Program-made: the position numbers and the translations under genes
Shown here: positions 9,167-18,146 of the stretch, one piece after another
Position numbering within the stretch: position 1 is the stretch's first letter
Layout: each line of letters opens with the position of its first letter
Source: an uncultured Sanguibacteroides sp.
GTDB taxonomy: Bacteria > Bacteroidota > Bacteroidia > Bacteroidales > Marinifilaceae
Direction of reading: 5' to 3'
Length of the DNA: 64,000 bases
Assembly: GCF_900543425.1 (NCBI RefSeq)
Contig: NZ_UQRQ01000012.1
Coordinates: 38,250-102,249, forward strand
Notes under the pieces: generated by a model
What the model saw: only the letters and a program-made list of their open reading frames with translations
Databases searched by the model: none
What the model was told of the DNA's origin: nothing

Positions 9167-10060
9167 ATGATACAATTTAAGCCTATAAGATTAGAAGACA
9201 AACAGATAATCACTTCTTATTTATTGCCTGATAATAACAGGGATTGTAATCTGTCGTTTGTAAATTTATGCAGTTGGCAATTTCTGACCGATAGTAGTTT
9301 TGCTATCGTGGACGATTGTTTGGTGATACGTTTTACTTTGGATGAAGAGCGGATTGTTTATCTGATGCCGGTAGGAGGAGGGGATATTAAAGCCGTGATA
9401 GGGATGTTGAAAGAACAGGCGAAGATGGAAGGACATCCGCTACGTATACATGGCGTATTTCCCCGAATGGAGGAGTGGTTGAACCGGGAATTTCCGGGAC
9501 GTTTCGAGTATATTCTGGATAGAGATTATTTTGATTACATCTATTGGAGAAAAGACCTGGCCGAGTTAAAAGGGAAAAATTTTCAGGCCAAACGAAATCA
9601 CGTCAATAAATTCAAACGGATGTATCCATACGAATATACTCCGTTAACTCCGGATTTAGTGCCGCATTGCCTGGAGTTAGAGGAAAAATGGTGTGAAGAG
9701 CATGATTGTGACGAATCCGAGAGTTTAGAGAATGAAAGGAAAGCCTTGAATTTTGCTTTACGCCATTTTGAGGAGTTGGAACTCACGGGAGGAACTCTTT
9801 GGGTAGACGGAGAGATCGTTGCTTTCACATACGGAGTTCCGGTAACCCATGATACTTTCGCCGTACATATAGAAAAGGCGGATACGCGAGTCGAAGGAGC
9901 TTATAATATGATTAATCAGGAATTTGCATCGCATTTGCCGGAACAATATATTTATTTGAATCGGGAGGAGGATTTAGGAATACCCGGATTGCGGAAGGCA
10001 AAACTCTCTTATCGTCCGGTGATGTTGCTTGAGAAGGGATTTGCTGAGTTAGTTAAATAG
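9167..10060 (+). CDS. DUF2156 (phosphatidylglycerol lysyltransferase C-terminal-like) protein
   Basis: 297-residue cytoplasmic protein with a DUF2156/LPG-synthase C-terminal fold, which is a double GNAT-like fold. The ATG at 9167 is preferred over an in-frame GTG at 9137. Supporting stretches are CNLSFVNLCSWQF near the N-terminus, FQAKRNHVNKFKRMYPYEYTPL in the middle, and VHIEKADTRVEGAYNMINQEF with NREEDLGIPGLRKAKLSYRP near the end. MprF-type membrane helices are absent, so this is the stand-alone form whose acceptor is unknown. The Eis-like acetyltransferase follows after 23 bp, probably in one operon. Confidence 0.85.
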   Translation: MIQFKPIRLEDKQIITSYLLPDNNRDCNLSFVNLCSWQFLTDSSFAIVDDCLVIRFTLDEERIVYLMPVGGGDIKAVIGMLKEQAKMEGHPLRIHGVFPRMEEWLNREFPGRFEYILDRDYFDYIYWRKDLAELKGKNFQAKRNHVNKFKRMYPYEYTPLTPDLVPHCLELEEKWCEEHDCDESESLENERKALNFALRHFEELELTGGTLWVDGEIVAFTYGVPVTHDTFAVHIEKADTRVEGAYNMINQEFASHLPEQYIYLNREEDLGIPGLRKAKLSYRPVMLLEKGFAELVK

Positions 10061-10083
10061 AAATTAAAAACAAGGAGGAAGGT

Positions 10084-11223
10084 ATGCAGCGTGATTCGGA
10101 AAAAATCGTAAACCGGAAGTACCAGGAGGGAATGATCTCTTTGGCAAAAGATAAATTATCGAAATTGGAGGTCATTCGCTTGTGGAGAGATTGTTTTGAA
10201 GATACGGAAGAGTTCATCCAATTTTATTTTGAGAAAAAATACAAGGGCGAAAATACACTACTATATCGTATCGTGGAAGGCGAAGCTTTGGGGGCTTTAC
10301 AGATGTTACCTTATCCTATGACTTATGCTGGTACCTGTGTCGATATCTCTTATATATCGGGTGCGTGTACGATGGCGAAGGCTCGGGGAGAGGGGATTAT
10401 GAAACGGCTTCTATTAAGGTCATTTGAAGAGATGAGAAAGCGGAATGTCGTGATGAGTACTTTAATCCCTCAGGAAGCGTGGTTGTTTGATTATTATCGT
10501 CGCTTGGGTTATGCCCCGGTTTTTGACTATACCTGGGGAGTTTACGAGAAAGAATCGGGCGTATTGCCGGACAATATTGATTTTAATATTTCGGAAAAAT
10601 TACCTGAATGGGACACGGATCTATACGATTATTTTGCCTCCCGGATGAGAGCCCGGGCTTGTTGCGTACAACATACCAGAGAGGATTTTGAATGTATCCT
10701 TGAGGATCTTTATCTGAGTGGAGGTGAATTGTTGGTGGCCCGGGATGCGATTGACCAGGTCGTGGGGATGGCTTTTATTTTACCGGAAAAAGAACGGGTT
10801 CGGGTGAATGATTGGTTCTATGATTCGGAGGTAATAAAGGATGGTTTGTTGACTAAAATACAACAAACCTGGGGCGTGAATCGGGTCGAATGTAAAGAAT
10901 TGCCTCATGGAAAACAGCAGGTGCATTATGGAATGGCCCGGATTATAGATGTCCCCCAAATGCTTGAATTATATGCTGTATGTTATCCCGAAAAATCTTT
11001 TGTAGTGGAGGTTACTGATGAACAGATTTCTCAGAACACGGGAATGTATACCGTGAGAAAGGGAAGCTGTGAGGAAGGATACGGGCTCCAGAATTTTGTT
11101 CCCGTAAAAGTGGATGTGGCCGGGCTGACTTCTCTTCTATTGGGATACCATCCGGAACAAATTGCAGGAGAAACTTCTGTTTTTGAACATCGCCGTCCCT
11201 ATATGAGCTTAATGCTCGATTAG
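10084..11223 (+). CDS. Eis-like GNAT acetyltransferase
   Basis: Two-part acetyltransferase of 379 residues. An N-terminal GNAT domain carries the acetyl-CoA loop RGEGIMKRLLLRSF and the DYYRRLGY element. A second GNAT-like region and a C-terminal SCP2-like lobe follow, which is the architecture of the Eis family. The start is supported by one of the few clear Shine-Dalgarno sequences in the window (AAGGAGG, 5 bp before the ATG). It is probably co-transcribed with the DUF2156 gene. Eis proteins acetylate amines on small molecules or proteins, and the substrate here is unknown. Its stop overlaps the convergent gene at 11220 by 4 bp. Confidence 0.83.
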   Translation: MQRDSEKIVNRKYQEGMISLAKDKLSKLEVIRLWRDCFEDTEEFIQFYFEKKYKGENTLLYRIVEGEALGALQMLPYPMTYAGTCVDISYISGACTMAKARGEGIMKRLLLRSFEEMRKRNVVMSTLIPQEAWLFDYYRRLGYAPVFDYTWGVYEKESGVLPDNIDFNISEKLPEWDTDLYDYFASRMRARACCVQHTREDFECILEDLYLSGGELLVARDAIDQVVGMAFILPEKERVRVNDWFYDSEVIKDGLLTKIQQTWGVNRVECKELPHGKQQVHYGMARIIDVPQMLELYAVCYPEKSFVVEVTDEQISQNTGMYTVRKGSCEEGYGLQNFVPVKVDVAGLTSLLLGYHPEQIAGETSVFEHRRPYMSLMLD

Positions 11224-11984
11224 AACGGTTGTGCCGGATTTTGCTTATGTGTCTGTGTCTCGAGAAAGTGGTCGATTTCCTGGGAGGTCAGTTTCTTCAC
11301 GTTTGTGATGATTATATTCTCTTTCAGGAAATGCCCGTAAGTATTGCATTCGTCGATGATGGATTCGAATATCTCTTTTAACTCGGCTTTTATCGGTAAT
11401 AAGAGAGTGAAAGTAATGTATTTGTCAAAAAATGCATACTCTTCTATTTTTCCTTGTGCTTTGGTAATGACCAATTCCGTCTCTTTTCTGGCAATGTCGT
11501 ACTGGAACGATTTTAATAAGGTGTTATCATTCGCTAAATAAACGCAGAAATAACGCAGGAGAGAACCTTGTCCTCCTAATCCGGTGGACACGTATACGGT
11601 CGATTCATCCATTAACGTCGATTGAATTAGCATCCGGGATTGTTGGAGAGCAACGGTGGCCCATTTTTTGAGTTTGGTATCCTGTTTCTGAAAAGTTTCG
11701 ATGGTTCGGTAAATGGCAATGTCGTCTATCGTGGCCAGGGCTATCAGCATTTGTTTTTTTTCTTTTTCATCTACCGTATCGTCAAATAAGCGATCCGTTT
11801 TTTCTTGTGCCCGTTTGCATAAGCTTTTGAAACTCTTGTCGTTTTTGAGTAATTTTTCCAACATTTCCATATAGGCATGTTGTATATCTACGTCGATTTC
11901 CTCTTCTAAGATGTTTAGCTGAGAACCTATTTTAGAAAGTAGGTCATTCATGCTGTTCCACTGTTTTTCCTCTTGTTTCTCCAT
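11220..11984 (-). CDS. Conserved hypothetical cytoplasmic protein
   Basis: Unrecognised protein of 254 residues with no signal peptide or membrane helix. It is charged and mainly helical at first (repeated Leu/Lys/Glu patterns through about residue 120), with a Gly-rich turn STGLGGQGSLLRYF and an alternating strand/helix C-terminal half (TFTLLLPIKAELKEIF, ENIIITNVKKL). No catalytic motif is visible. It converges with the Eis-like gene with overlapping stops. On the minus strand TACTTTTG at 12007-12014 is a likely -7 promoter element just upstream of the start. Confidence 0.75.
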   Translation of the reverse strand: MEKQEEKQWNSMNDLLSKIGSQLNILEEEIDVDIQHAYMEMLEKLLKNDKSFKSLCKRAQEKTDRLFDDTVDEKEKKQMLIALATIDDIAIYRTIETFQKQDTKLKKWATVALQQSRMLIQSTLMDESTVYVSTGLGGQGSLLRYFCVYLANDNTLLKSFQYDIARKETELVITKAQGKIEEYAFFDKYITFTLLLPIKAELKEIFESIIDECNTYGHFLKENIIITNVKKLTSQEIDHFLETQTHKQNPAQPF

Positions 11985-12197
11985 TGCAACGATTGCTATT
12001 CTTCCACAAAAGTAACGTATTTATATGAATAGTGAACGGCTTCTTATCGATTTTATTTATTTCCTTTCTTTGATCTCTGGTTTAAGATGAGTTTTTTACC
12101 TGGAAAGGGATGGCAAAAAAATATTATTTCTTTTCGATTACTGATAATCAGATCGTAAATTATCAATATTACGGGGGAACTGTAATTTTTATGTTTA

Positions 12198-12231
12198 TTT
12201 AGAAAGAATAAAAATAAAATAATTATCTTTG
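12198..12231 (+). promoter_or_regulatory. Probable feoAB promoter
   Basis: TATCTTTG at 12224-12231 matches the Bacteroidota -7 element TAnnTTTG. A weak TTTA at 12198 may serve as the -33 box. The feoAB start is about 50 bp downstream. No convincing Fur box was recognised by eye. Confidence 0.5.
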
Positions 12232-12283
12232 CCCTATTGGAAAGATAAAAGGTGGGGAGTGCGTATTATTTTTATAAGTGACT

Positions 12284-14746
12284 ATGTTATTATCGGAATT
12301 AAAAACAGGAGAAAGTGCGGTTATTGTAAAAGTGAAAGGATATGGCGCTTTCCGGAAACGTTTAAACGAGATGGGTTTCATCCGGGGGAAAGTAGTTAAA
12401 GCGATAAAGAATGCCCCGTTGAATGATCCGATTGAATATTCTATTATGGGTTATAAGGTCTCTTTACGCAGGAAAGAGGCAGCCTTTATAGAGATCGTAT
12501 CCATTGATGAAGCCGTAGATATAGTCGGTATATCCGGAGAGGTAACGGAGGTTGAAGATGCGTTGGCAAAGCATTGGACGGGCAGGGATAAAAATATTAA
12601 TGTGGCTTTTGTCGGCAATCCGAATGCTGGAAAAACAACCTTGTATAATTACATCAGCGGCTCTTCCGAGCACGTGGGAAATTATAGTGGGGTTACGGTA
12701 GAGGCCAAGGAGTCCAGCTTGCGTTTTGAAGGATATCATTTTAACGTGGTCGATCTTCCCGGTACTTATTCTCTTTCCGCTTATTCCAATGAGGAGAAGT
12801 TTGTTCGCGAATATATTATGGACAAGGCTCCGGATGTGGTTATCAACGTGGTGGACGCTTCCAACTTGGAACGCAATCTTTATTTGTCGACTCAATTGAT
12901 CGATATGGATGTAAAAAGCGTAATCGCTTTAAATATGTACGATGAGTTGGAGCGTTCCGGAGCTATTTTTAATTACCGGGAATTAGGAGAGATGATAGGA
13001 ATGCCTATTGTCCCGACGGTAGGGGCGAAAGGACGAGGGATCAAGGAATTGTTGCGAGAAGTAATCGAGGTATACGAAGGGAGAAGTAAAACGGTACGTC
13101 ATATTCATATCAATTACGGGGAAGAGATTGAGAAAGGGATTGTGGCTATCCGGACGAAATTGGAGCAGGAAAAGGATCTGATCTATAAAGCTTCTCCTCG
13201 CTTTATGGCATTAATGCTATTGGAGGGGGATGAAGAAGCGATTCAATTTGTGACCCGGGAGGAACCCAGGGAGTCCTTGGTGGAGATTATCCGGGAGCAA
13301 TCCGCCCATATCGAGGCCGTATACGGGGAAAATGTAGAGTCGGTCGTGACGGATGCCAAATATGGTTTTATTTCAGGGGCTTTGAAGGAAACTTATAAGG
13401 AGAGTCCCATCGGTCGTCGACGGAAGACGGAGTATATTGACGCGATCGTAACACATAAATTATTTGGTTTCCCGATCTTTTTATTATTTCTTTTTCTGAC
13501 TTTTTTTGCCACGTTTAGCCTCGGGGAATATCCTATGTCGTGGATAGAGTCCGGGGTGGGGGCCTTAGGGGATTTTGTCGGAGATAATATGTCGCACGGT
13601 CCTTTGAAGGATTTGCTAATAGACGGAATTATCGGAGGTGTCGGAGGGGTGATTGTTTTTTTGCCGAATATCTTGATTCTTTTCCTTTTCATTTCGTTTA
13701 TGGAAGATACGGGGTATATGGCCCGGGCGGCTTTTATCATGGATAAGCTCATGCACAAGATCGGATTACATGGGAAAAGTTTTATCCCTTTGATCATGGG
13801 TTTTGGGTGTAATGTCCCGGCGATTATGGCTACACGTACCTTGGAAAATCGAAATGACCGGATATTGACCATACTAATAAATCCGCTTATGTCTTGCAGT
13901 GCGAGACTACCGGTTTACATCCTGTTGGTCGGAGCATTTTTTGAGGAATACGCGGCTACGGTACTTTTCGGTATTTATCTTTTCGGCATATTGATGGCGA
14001 TATTGATGGCCAAATTGTTTAAACGGTTATTCTTTCACAAGGAAGAGGCTCCTTTTGTTATGGAGTTACCTCCTTACCGGATGCCGACCTTACGGACCAC
14101 CTTGCTTCACATGTGGAATAAGGGAGAGCAATATTTAAAAAAGATGGGGGGAATTATCATGTTTGCCTCCATTTTGATTTGGGCGTTGGGATATTTTCCG
14201 ATCGATAAAGAAATCCAACAGGAATATGAGGTACAGAAAGCAGAAGTAGAGGCCGCGTATGATAGAAGCGTATTGGCTGAGGTCGGGGATGCGGAGCAGT
14301 TGGAGAAAGAGAAGACGTCTAAACTGGAGAGTTTGCATCGTCAGGAAATTCGCGAACGTCAGGAAAATTCGTATATCAGCCGGATGGGACGAGCCATGGA
14401 ACCGATATGGACTCCGTTAGGGTTTGATTGGAAGGCTGGGGTGAGTTTACTTACCGGCGTGGCGGCGAAAGAGGTTGTCGTGAGTACGATGGCTGTTTTA
14501 TACCAGAGTGATGATAATACCTCGGCTTCTTCTCTGGGGGTAAAATTGAAGGAAGAGGGATTTACCGCGATGGAGGCTATTATATTTATGGTTTTCGTTT
14601 TACTGTATTTGCCTTGTTTTGCCTCCTTGATAGCGATTGATAAGGAAATCGGTTATAAATGGGCTGTCTTCGTGATGAGTTATACTATTATCCTGGCTTG
14701 GGTGGTTTGTTTCGTGTTAAAACAAATACTGGATCTGTTTATGTAA
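12284..14746 (+). CDS. feoB: Fused FeoA-FeoB ferrous iron transporter
   Basis: Inner-membrane Fe(II) uptake protein of 820 residues in which an SH3-like FeoA domain (about 1-75, LSELKTGESAVIVKVKG) is fused to FeoB, an arrangement common in Bacteroidota. The G domain follows, with G1 GNPNAGKTT (near residue 111), G3 DLPGTYSLSAYS and NMYDE in the NKxD position. The membrane domain has Gate motifs around GVIVFLPNILILFLFISFMEDTGYMARAAF, a GCNVPAIMATRTLENRNDR core, and a charged insert (about 655-705). The ATG at 12284 is chosen over the GTG at 12278. The small Cys-rich gene 43 bp downstream completes the operon. Confidence 0.95.
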   Translation: MLLSELKTGESAVIVKVKGYGAFRKRLNEMGFIRGKVVKAIKNAPLNDPIEYSIMGYKVSLRRKEAAFIEIVSIDEAVDIVGISGEVTEVEDALAKHWTGRDKNINVAFVGNPNAGKTTLYNYISGSSEHVGNYSGVTVEAKESSLRFEGYHFNVVDLPGTYSLSAYSNEEKFVREYIMDKAPDVVINVVDASNLERNLYLSTQLIDMDVKSVIALNMYDELERSGAIFNYRELGEMIGMPIVPTVGAKGRGIKELLREVIEVYEGRSKTVRHIHINYGEEIEKGIVAIRTKLEQEKDLIYKASPRFMALMLLEGDEEAIQFVTREEPRESLVEIIREQSAHIEAVYGENVESVVTDAKYGFISGALKETYKESPIGRRRKTEYIDAIVTHKLFGFPIFLLFLFLTFFATFSLGEYPMSWIESGVGALGDFVGDNMSHGPLKDLLIDGIIGGVGGVIVFLPNILILFLFISFMEDTGYMARAAFIMDKLMHKIGLHGKSFIPLIMGFGCNVPAIMATRTLENRNDRILTILINPLMSCSARLPVYILLVGAFFEEYAATVLFGIYLFGILMAILMAKLFKRLFFHKEEAPFVMELPPYRMPTLRTTLLHMWNKGEQYLKKMGGIIMFASILIWALGYFPIDKEIQQEYEVQKAEVEAAYDRSVLAEVGDAEQLEKEKTSKLESLHRQEIRERQENSYISRMGRAMEPIWTPLGFDWKAGVSLLTGVAAKEVVVSTMAVLYQSDDNTSASSLGVKLKEEGFTAMEAIIFMVFVLLYLPCFASLIAIDKEIGYKWAVFVMSYTIILAWVVCFVLKQILDLFM

Positions 14747-14789
14747 CGATGTAACCTTTATACGTATAAGAGATAAAAATAAATAAGAT

Positions 14790-14930
14790 ATGCAACTGAT
14801 ATTTACTTATATTATTATTGCCGTGGCTATCTTCGTTCTGGGAAGAGGAGTGTATCGTTTGATAAAGAAAAGCAGAAAGGGAGGGGGATGCTGTTGCGGA
14901 TGTGATAAACATAAAAAAAGCTGCTTGTGA
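14790..14930 (+). CDS. FeoB-associated Cys-rich membrane protein
   Basis: Small gene encoding 46 residues. One N-terminal membrane helix (IFTYIIIAVAIFVLG) is followed by a basic stretch and a Cys-rich tail GGGCCCGCDKHKKSCL. This is the layout of the FeoB-associated Cys-rich proteins found next to FeoB in many anaerobes, which are thought to help or regulate Fe(II) passage. It lies 43 bp after feoB on the same strand. The terminator hairpin begins inside its last codons. Confidence 0.88.
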   Translation: MQLIFTYIIIAVAIFVLGRGVYRLIKKSRKGGGCCCGCDKHKKSCL

Positions 14931-14946
14931 AAGCAGCTTTTTTATA
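14912..14946. terminator. Bidirectional terminator between feo operon and rpmH
   Basis: AAAAAGCTGCTT, the loop GTGA, then AAGCAGCTTTTT. There are A-runs on the left and T-runs on the right, so it can end transcription of the feo operon on the plus strand and rpmH on the minus strand. It overlaps the stop codon of the Cys-rich gene. Confidence 0.88.
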
Positions 14947-15105
14947 TTAAGCTTTGTGTCTGTGTTCGTCAGATACAGTAAGTTTTTTTCTTCCTTTAGC
15001 TCTTCTTCTGGCTAATACAGCTCTACCGTTAGCGGTAGACATTCTTTCTCTGAAACCATGTTTGTTTCTTCTTTTTCTGTTGGATGGTTGAAATGTCCGT
15101 TTCAT
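14947..15105 (-). CDS. rpmH: 50S ribosomal protein L34
   Basis: 52-residue, very basic protein reading MKRTFQPSNRKRRNKHGFR then ERMSTANGRAVLARRRAKGRKKL, the universal L34 signature. It is a component of the large ribosomal subunit. Its own promoter lies just upstream on the minus strand and it ends at the bidirectional terminator. The dnaA/rnpA neighbours usual in other phyla are absent here. Confidence 0.97.
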   Translation of the reverse strand: MKRTFQPSNRKRRNKHGFRERMSTANGRAVLARRRAKGRKKLTVSDEHRHKA

Positions 15106-15145
15106 TGCGAATTATCTTATGTTATTATTTTCTCACTTCGGACTG

Positions 15146-15176
15146 CAAAAGTAGCGAATTTTTTTGTAGCTCCAAA
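15146..15176 (-). promoter_or_regulatory. rpmH promoter
   Basis: On the minus strand TTTG, 19 bp, then TACTTTTG: a near-perfect Bacteroidota -33/-7 pair located about 40 bp before the rpmH start. The rest of the 15106-15431 region is A+T rich. TAACTTTA at 15404 is a weak candidate -7 element for rpoD. Confidence 0.7.
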
Positions 15177-15431
15177 GATTTCAGGTAAAATTTGAGACGT
15201 ACAAATGTAATAATTTAACAGCATCTTTTAAGATATGGAAGAAAATTTATGTTCATCAATTAGGAAAAACTGATGCGATTGGAAAATAGTATCCGTGGAC
15301 TGGAGAAAGATTTCCGATTGTTATAACAAAGTTATCGTTCCGACGTATACCATTTAAATGGAGAAAAAAATAGAGAGATATTTTTTTATTAAAATTAGAT
15401 TGTTAACTTTAAAGCAATAATCGATTGTGCT

Positions 15432-16301
15432 ATGAGACAGTTAAAGATTAGTAAGCAGATTACAGGCCGAGAATCTTTTTCGATTGAGAAGTATTTGCAA
15501 GAGATCGGAAAGATTGAAATGCTTGCACCTGATGAGGAGGCTATGTTAGCCAAGAGGATTCGGTCAGGTGATAAAGAAGCTCGTGAAGTTTTGGTGATGA
15601 GTAATTTGCGTTTCGTGGTCTCTGTAGCGAAACAATACCAGAATCATGGCTTAGCGTTGGATGATTTGATAAATGAAGGAAACCTGGGACTGATCAAGGC
15701 GGCGGAATGTTTTGATGAGACTAAGGGTTTTAAATTTATCTCTTATGCTGTATGGTGGATTCGTCAATCTATATTGCAGGCTATCGCTGAGAATGCCAGG
15801 TTGGTACGTTTACCTCTTAATAAAATCAGTAGCATCAATAAGGTCAATCGTTACTTTTTTCGTTTGGAGCAGGAATTTCAACGTGAACCGACGGTAGAAG
15901 AGATTGCAGCCCAGATGGATATTGCGCCGGAAGAGGTCAGAGAGAGTTTCAAAATATCCGGCAGACCGGTTTCAATGGATGCACCCCTCTCTTCAGAAGG
16001 AGATGCCGTAACCATGTATGATGTATTTGTTCCTGGTGATAATGTGATTCCGGAAGCCGAGCAGAAATTGAATGCCGATTCTCTAAAAACGGAGATAGAT
16101 CGGTCTCTTGCCATTCTTCAAGACCGGGATGCTTTGATTATTCGGATGTACTATGGATTGGGCGGATTTCAAGCCATGTCTTTGGAAGAGATCGGAAGTC
16201 ATCTCGGACTTACGAGTGAAAGAGTGCGGCAAATAAAATCAAAGGCGATCAAACGATTAAAAACGACCTGCCGGAACAAACGATTGAAAACCTACCTGTA
16301 A
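15432..16301 (+). CDS. rpoD: Primary sigma-70 factor
   Basis: RNA polymerase housekeeping sigma factor of the short Bacteroidota kind (289 residues, no long region 1.1). Region 1.2 starts at ESFSIEKYLQEIGKIEML. Region 2 has SNLRFVVSVAKQYQNHGLALDDLINEGNLGLIKAAECFD and the -10 recognition helix FISYAVWWIRQSILQAI. Region 3 spans about 150-210. Region 4 has the helix-turn-helix LEEIGSHLGLTSERVRQIKSKAIKRLK that reads the -33 box. This factor explains the TTTG/TAnnTTTG promoters seen in the window. A weak hairpin (AGTATC/GATACT, 16311-16335) follows. Confidence 0.95.
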   Translation: MRQLKISKQITGRESFSIEKYLQEIGKIEMLAPDEEAMLAKRIRSGDKEAREVLVMSNLRFVVSVAKQYQNHGLALDDLINEGNLGLIKAAECFDETKGFKFISYAVWWIRQSILQAIAENARLVRLPLNKISSINKVNRYFFRLEQEFQREPTVEEIAAQMDIAPEEVRESFKISGRPVSMDAPLSSEGDAVTMYDVFVPGDNVIPEAEQKLNADSLKTEIDRSLAILQDRDALIIRMYYGLGGFQAMSLEEIGSHLGLTSERVRQIKSKAIKRLKTTCRNKRLKTYL

Positions 16302-16441
16302 GATGTAAGAGTATCTGAATCACAAGTGGATACTTTTTAATTTTTCGCTGTTTTGTTATTAATTTGATACTAAAGGGCCTTTTATAGTTTAAAATTGATA
16401 ATAAAATAAAGGGAAAATATTTTATTATAAACTAAAGTCCG

Positions 16442-16449
16442 TATATTTG
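16442..16449 (+). promoter_or_regulatory. Probable pdxS -7 element
   Basis: TATATTTG fits TAnnTTTG, 92 bp before the pdxS start. A TTTA at 16421 is a poor -33 candidate. Confidence 0.45.
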
Positions 16450-16540
16450 TTCGCCATTATAAATCCTTTTTAAAGGAATATTGAAAGGGAGAAACATGGG
16501 CGATATGTAATTTTTTAGTAATTTGTAAAACGCGAACCTT

Positions 16541-17410
16541 ATGGGAAAGTATGAACTAAACAAAAACCTTGCACAAATGTTAAAAGGTGGGGTAATCATG
16601 GATGTTACCAATGTAGAACAGGCAAAGATTGCTGAAGCTGCCGGTGCATGTGCCGTGATGGCATTGGAGAGGGTGCCTTCAGATATTCGTAGAGATGGCG
16701 GTGTTGCCAGAATGTCGGATCCACATATGATTAAAGCAATAAAGCAAGCCGTATCTATTCCTGTAATGGCAAAAGTAAGAATCGGACATTTCGTAGAAGC
16801 TCAGATATTAGAGGCGATCGGTATTGATTTCATCGACGAGAGTGAAGTGTTGACTCCTGCTGATGACTTATACCATGTGGATAAAACTGCTTTTAAAGTT
16901 CCGTTTGTATGCGGATGTCGTAATTTGGGTGAGGCTTTGAGGCGTATTGGTGAAGGTGCAGCTATGATGCGTACCAAAGGAGAGGCCGGTACGGGTAATG
17001 TAGTGGAGGCTGTGAAACATATGCGTCAATTGAACAATGATATAAAGATGGTACAAGGAGCTCCGGTGGAGGCTTTGATGTCTATCGCCAAAGAGTTGGG
17101 AGCACCGTATGATCTCGTGAAATATGTACACGAAAACGGAAAATTGCCTGTGGTGAATTTTGCTGCCGGTGGTATCGCTACTCCTGCTGATGCGGCTTTG
17201 ATGATGCAACTGGGATGTGAAGGTGTATTTGTCGGTTCCGGTATTTTTAAATCGGGAGATCCCGCTAAACGGGCAAAGGCAATCGTTTTGGCTACTACGT
17301 ATTATAATGATCCGGTTAAATTGGCTGAATTATCAGAGAATTTGGGAGAACCTATGTCAGGATTGGAGATTAATACGTTGGAAAATAAATATGCCGATCG
17401 TGGTTGGTAA
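16541..17410 (+). CDS. pdxS: Pyridoxal 5'-phosphate synthase, PdxS subunit
   Basis: Synthase subunit of the DXP-independent PLP pathway. It condenses ribose 5-phosphate, glyceraldehyde 3-phosphate and ammonia to PLP. Length 289. The TIM-barrel signature motifs are complete: GGVIMDVTN with D21, MALERVPSDIRRDGGVARMSDP, IPVMAKVRIGHFVEAQ with the Schiff-base lysine K78, and MRTKGEAGTGNVVEAVKHMR. The usual partner pdxT lies 115 bp downstream, but two terminator-like hairpins stand between them. Confidence 0.97.
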   Translation: MGKYELNKNLAQMLKGGVIMDVTNVEQAKIAEAAGACAVMALERVPSDIRRDGGVARMSDPHMIKAIKQAVSIPVMAKVRIGHFVEAQILEAIGIDFIDESEVLTPADDLYHVDKTAFKVPFVCGCRNLGEALRRIGEGAAMMRTKGEAGTGNVVEAVKHMRQLNNDIKMVQGAPVEALMSIAKELGAPYDLVKYVHENGKLPVVNFAAGGIATPADAALMMQLGCEGVFVGSGIFKSGDPAKRAKAIVLATTYYNDPVKLAELSENLGEPMSGLEINTLENKYADRGW

Positions 17411-17433
17411 ATTGCAAGAATAAAATATAAAAG

Positions 17434-17469
17434 AATTTCAGGGAGGTGAGTTTTCAAATCCCTGAAATT
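17434..17469 (+). terminator. Hairpin after pdxS (first)
   Basis: A perfect 10-bp stem AATTTCAGGG / CCCTGAAATT with a 16-nt loop, followed by AATTTTTG. It resembles a terminator or attenuator. Confidence 0.65.
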
Positions 17470-17482
17470 AATTTTTGCTTCT

Positions 17483-17508
17483 GGCTGTGTATAAAACAGC
17501 CTTTTTTT
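17483..17508 (+). terminator. Hairpin with T-run between pdxS and pdxT (second)
   Basis: GGCTGT, the 7-nt loop GTATAAA, ACAGCC, then seven T residues: a compact rho-independent terminator only 17 bp before the pdxT start. Confidence 0.7.
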
Positions 17509-17525
17509 GAGGCTAAAAATCAAGG

Positions 17526-18101
17526 ATGATGAAAAAAATTGGAATTTTAGGGTTTCAAGGTGCTGTCATAGAACATGAACAGCATATCCGGAAAATCGGA
17601 CAAGAACCGATAATTATAAAATACCCGGAACAATTGGAAGAGATTGATGCCATTATATTGCCTGGTGGGGAGAGTACTACGATGGGGAAGATATTGAATC
17701 GTACCGGTTTGATGGAGCCTTTACGGGAAAAGATAAAAGCGGGCTTACCCACGTGGGGAACTTGTGCGGGAATGATTTTGTTGGCCAAGGAGTTGGTAAA
17801 CGATTCGGTTACTCATCTGGCTACCATGGATATTGCCGTACGGCGTAATGCTTACGGTAGTCAAATCGACAGTTTCTCCGCTAACACGGTAATTCCTAAA
17901 GTCGGAAAAGAAGAGATTCCCCTGGTATTCATTCGGGCTCCTTATATTACGAAGGTCGGAGAAGGGGTTGAAATTCTTTGTGAAATTGACGGGCATATGG
18001 TGGCCGCCCAAGAAAAGAATATGTTGGTGACCTCTTTTCATCCGGAACTGACCGATAGTTCGGAGTTCCATAATTATTTGGTATCCATGATTCAGGAGTA
18101 A
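17526..18101 (+). CDS. pdxT: Pyridoxal 5'-phosphate synthase, glutaminase subunit PdxT
   Basis: Class I glutamine amidotransferase (191 residues) that feeds ammonia to PdxS. Motifs are PGGEST, the nucleophile C80 in GTCAGMIL, IRAPYI, and the His/Glu pair of the triad in SFHPELTDSSEFH. Two ATGs are adjacent (17526 and 17529) and either can start the protein. It sits 17 bp behind a strong terminator-like hairpin, so it depends on readthrough or on a promoter inside the gap. Confidence 0.95.
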   Translation: MMKKIGILGFQGAVIEHEQHIRKIGQEPIIIKYPEQLEEIDAIILPGGESTTMGKILNRTGLMEPLREKIKAGLPTWGTCAGMILLAKELVNDSVTHLATMDIAVRRNAYGSQIDSFSANTVIPKVGKEEIPLVFIRAPYITKVGEGVEILCEIDGHMVAAQEKNMLVTSFHPELTDSSEFHNYLVSMIQE

Positions 18102-18146
18102 TAAAAAGGAGGTTATCTGATTTAATTTCCGCAACCCGGAGCCGGG

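Noticed and set aside
15106..15431. A small RNA or riboswitch before rpoD
   Set aside because: Only A+T-rich sequence and promoter elements are visible; no stable structure or known riboswitch core was recognised.
16302..16540. A PLP- or thiamine-type riboswitch upstream of pdxS
   Set aside because: No conserved aptamer core can be seen; the region is A+T rich with a plain -7 element.
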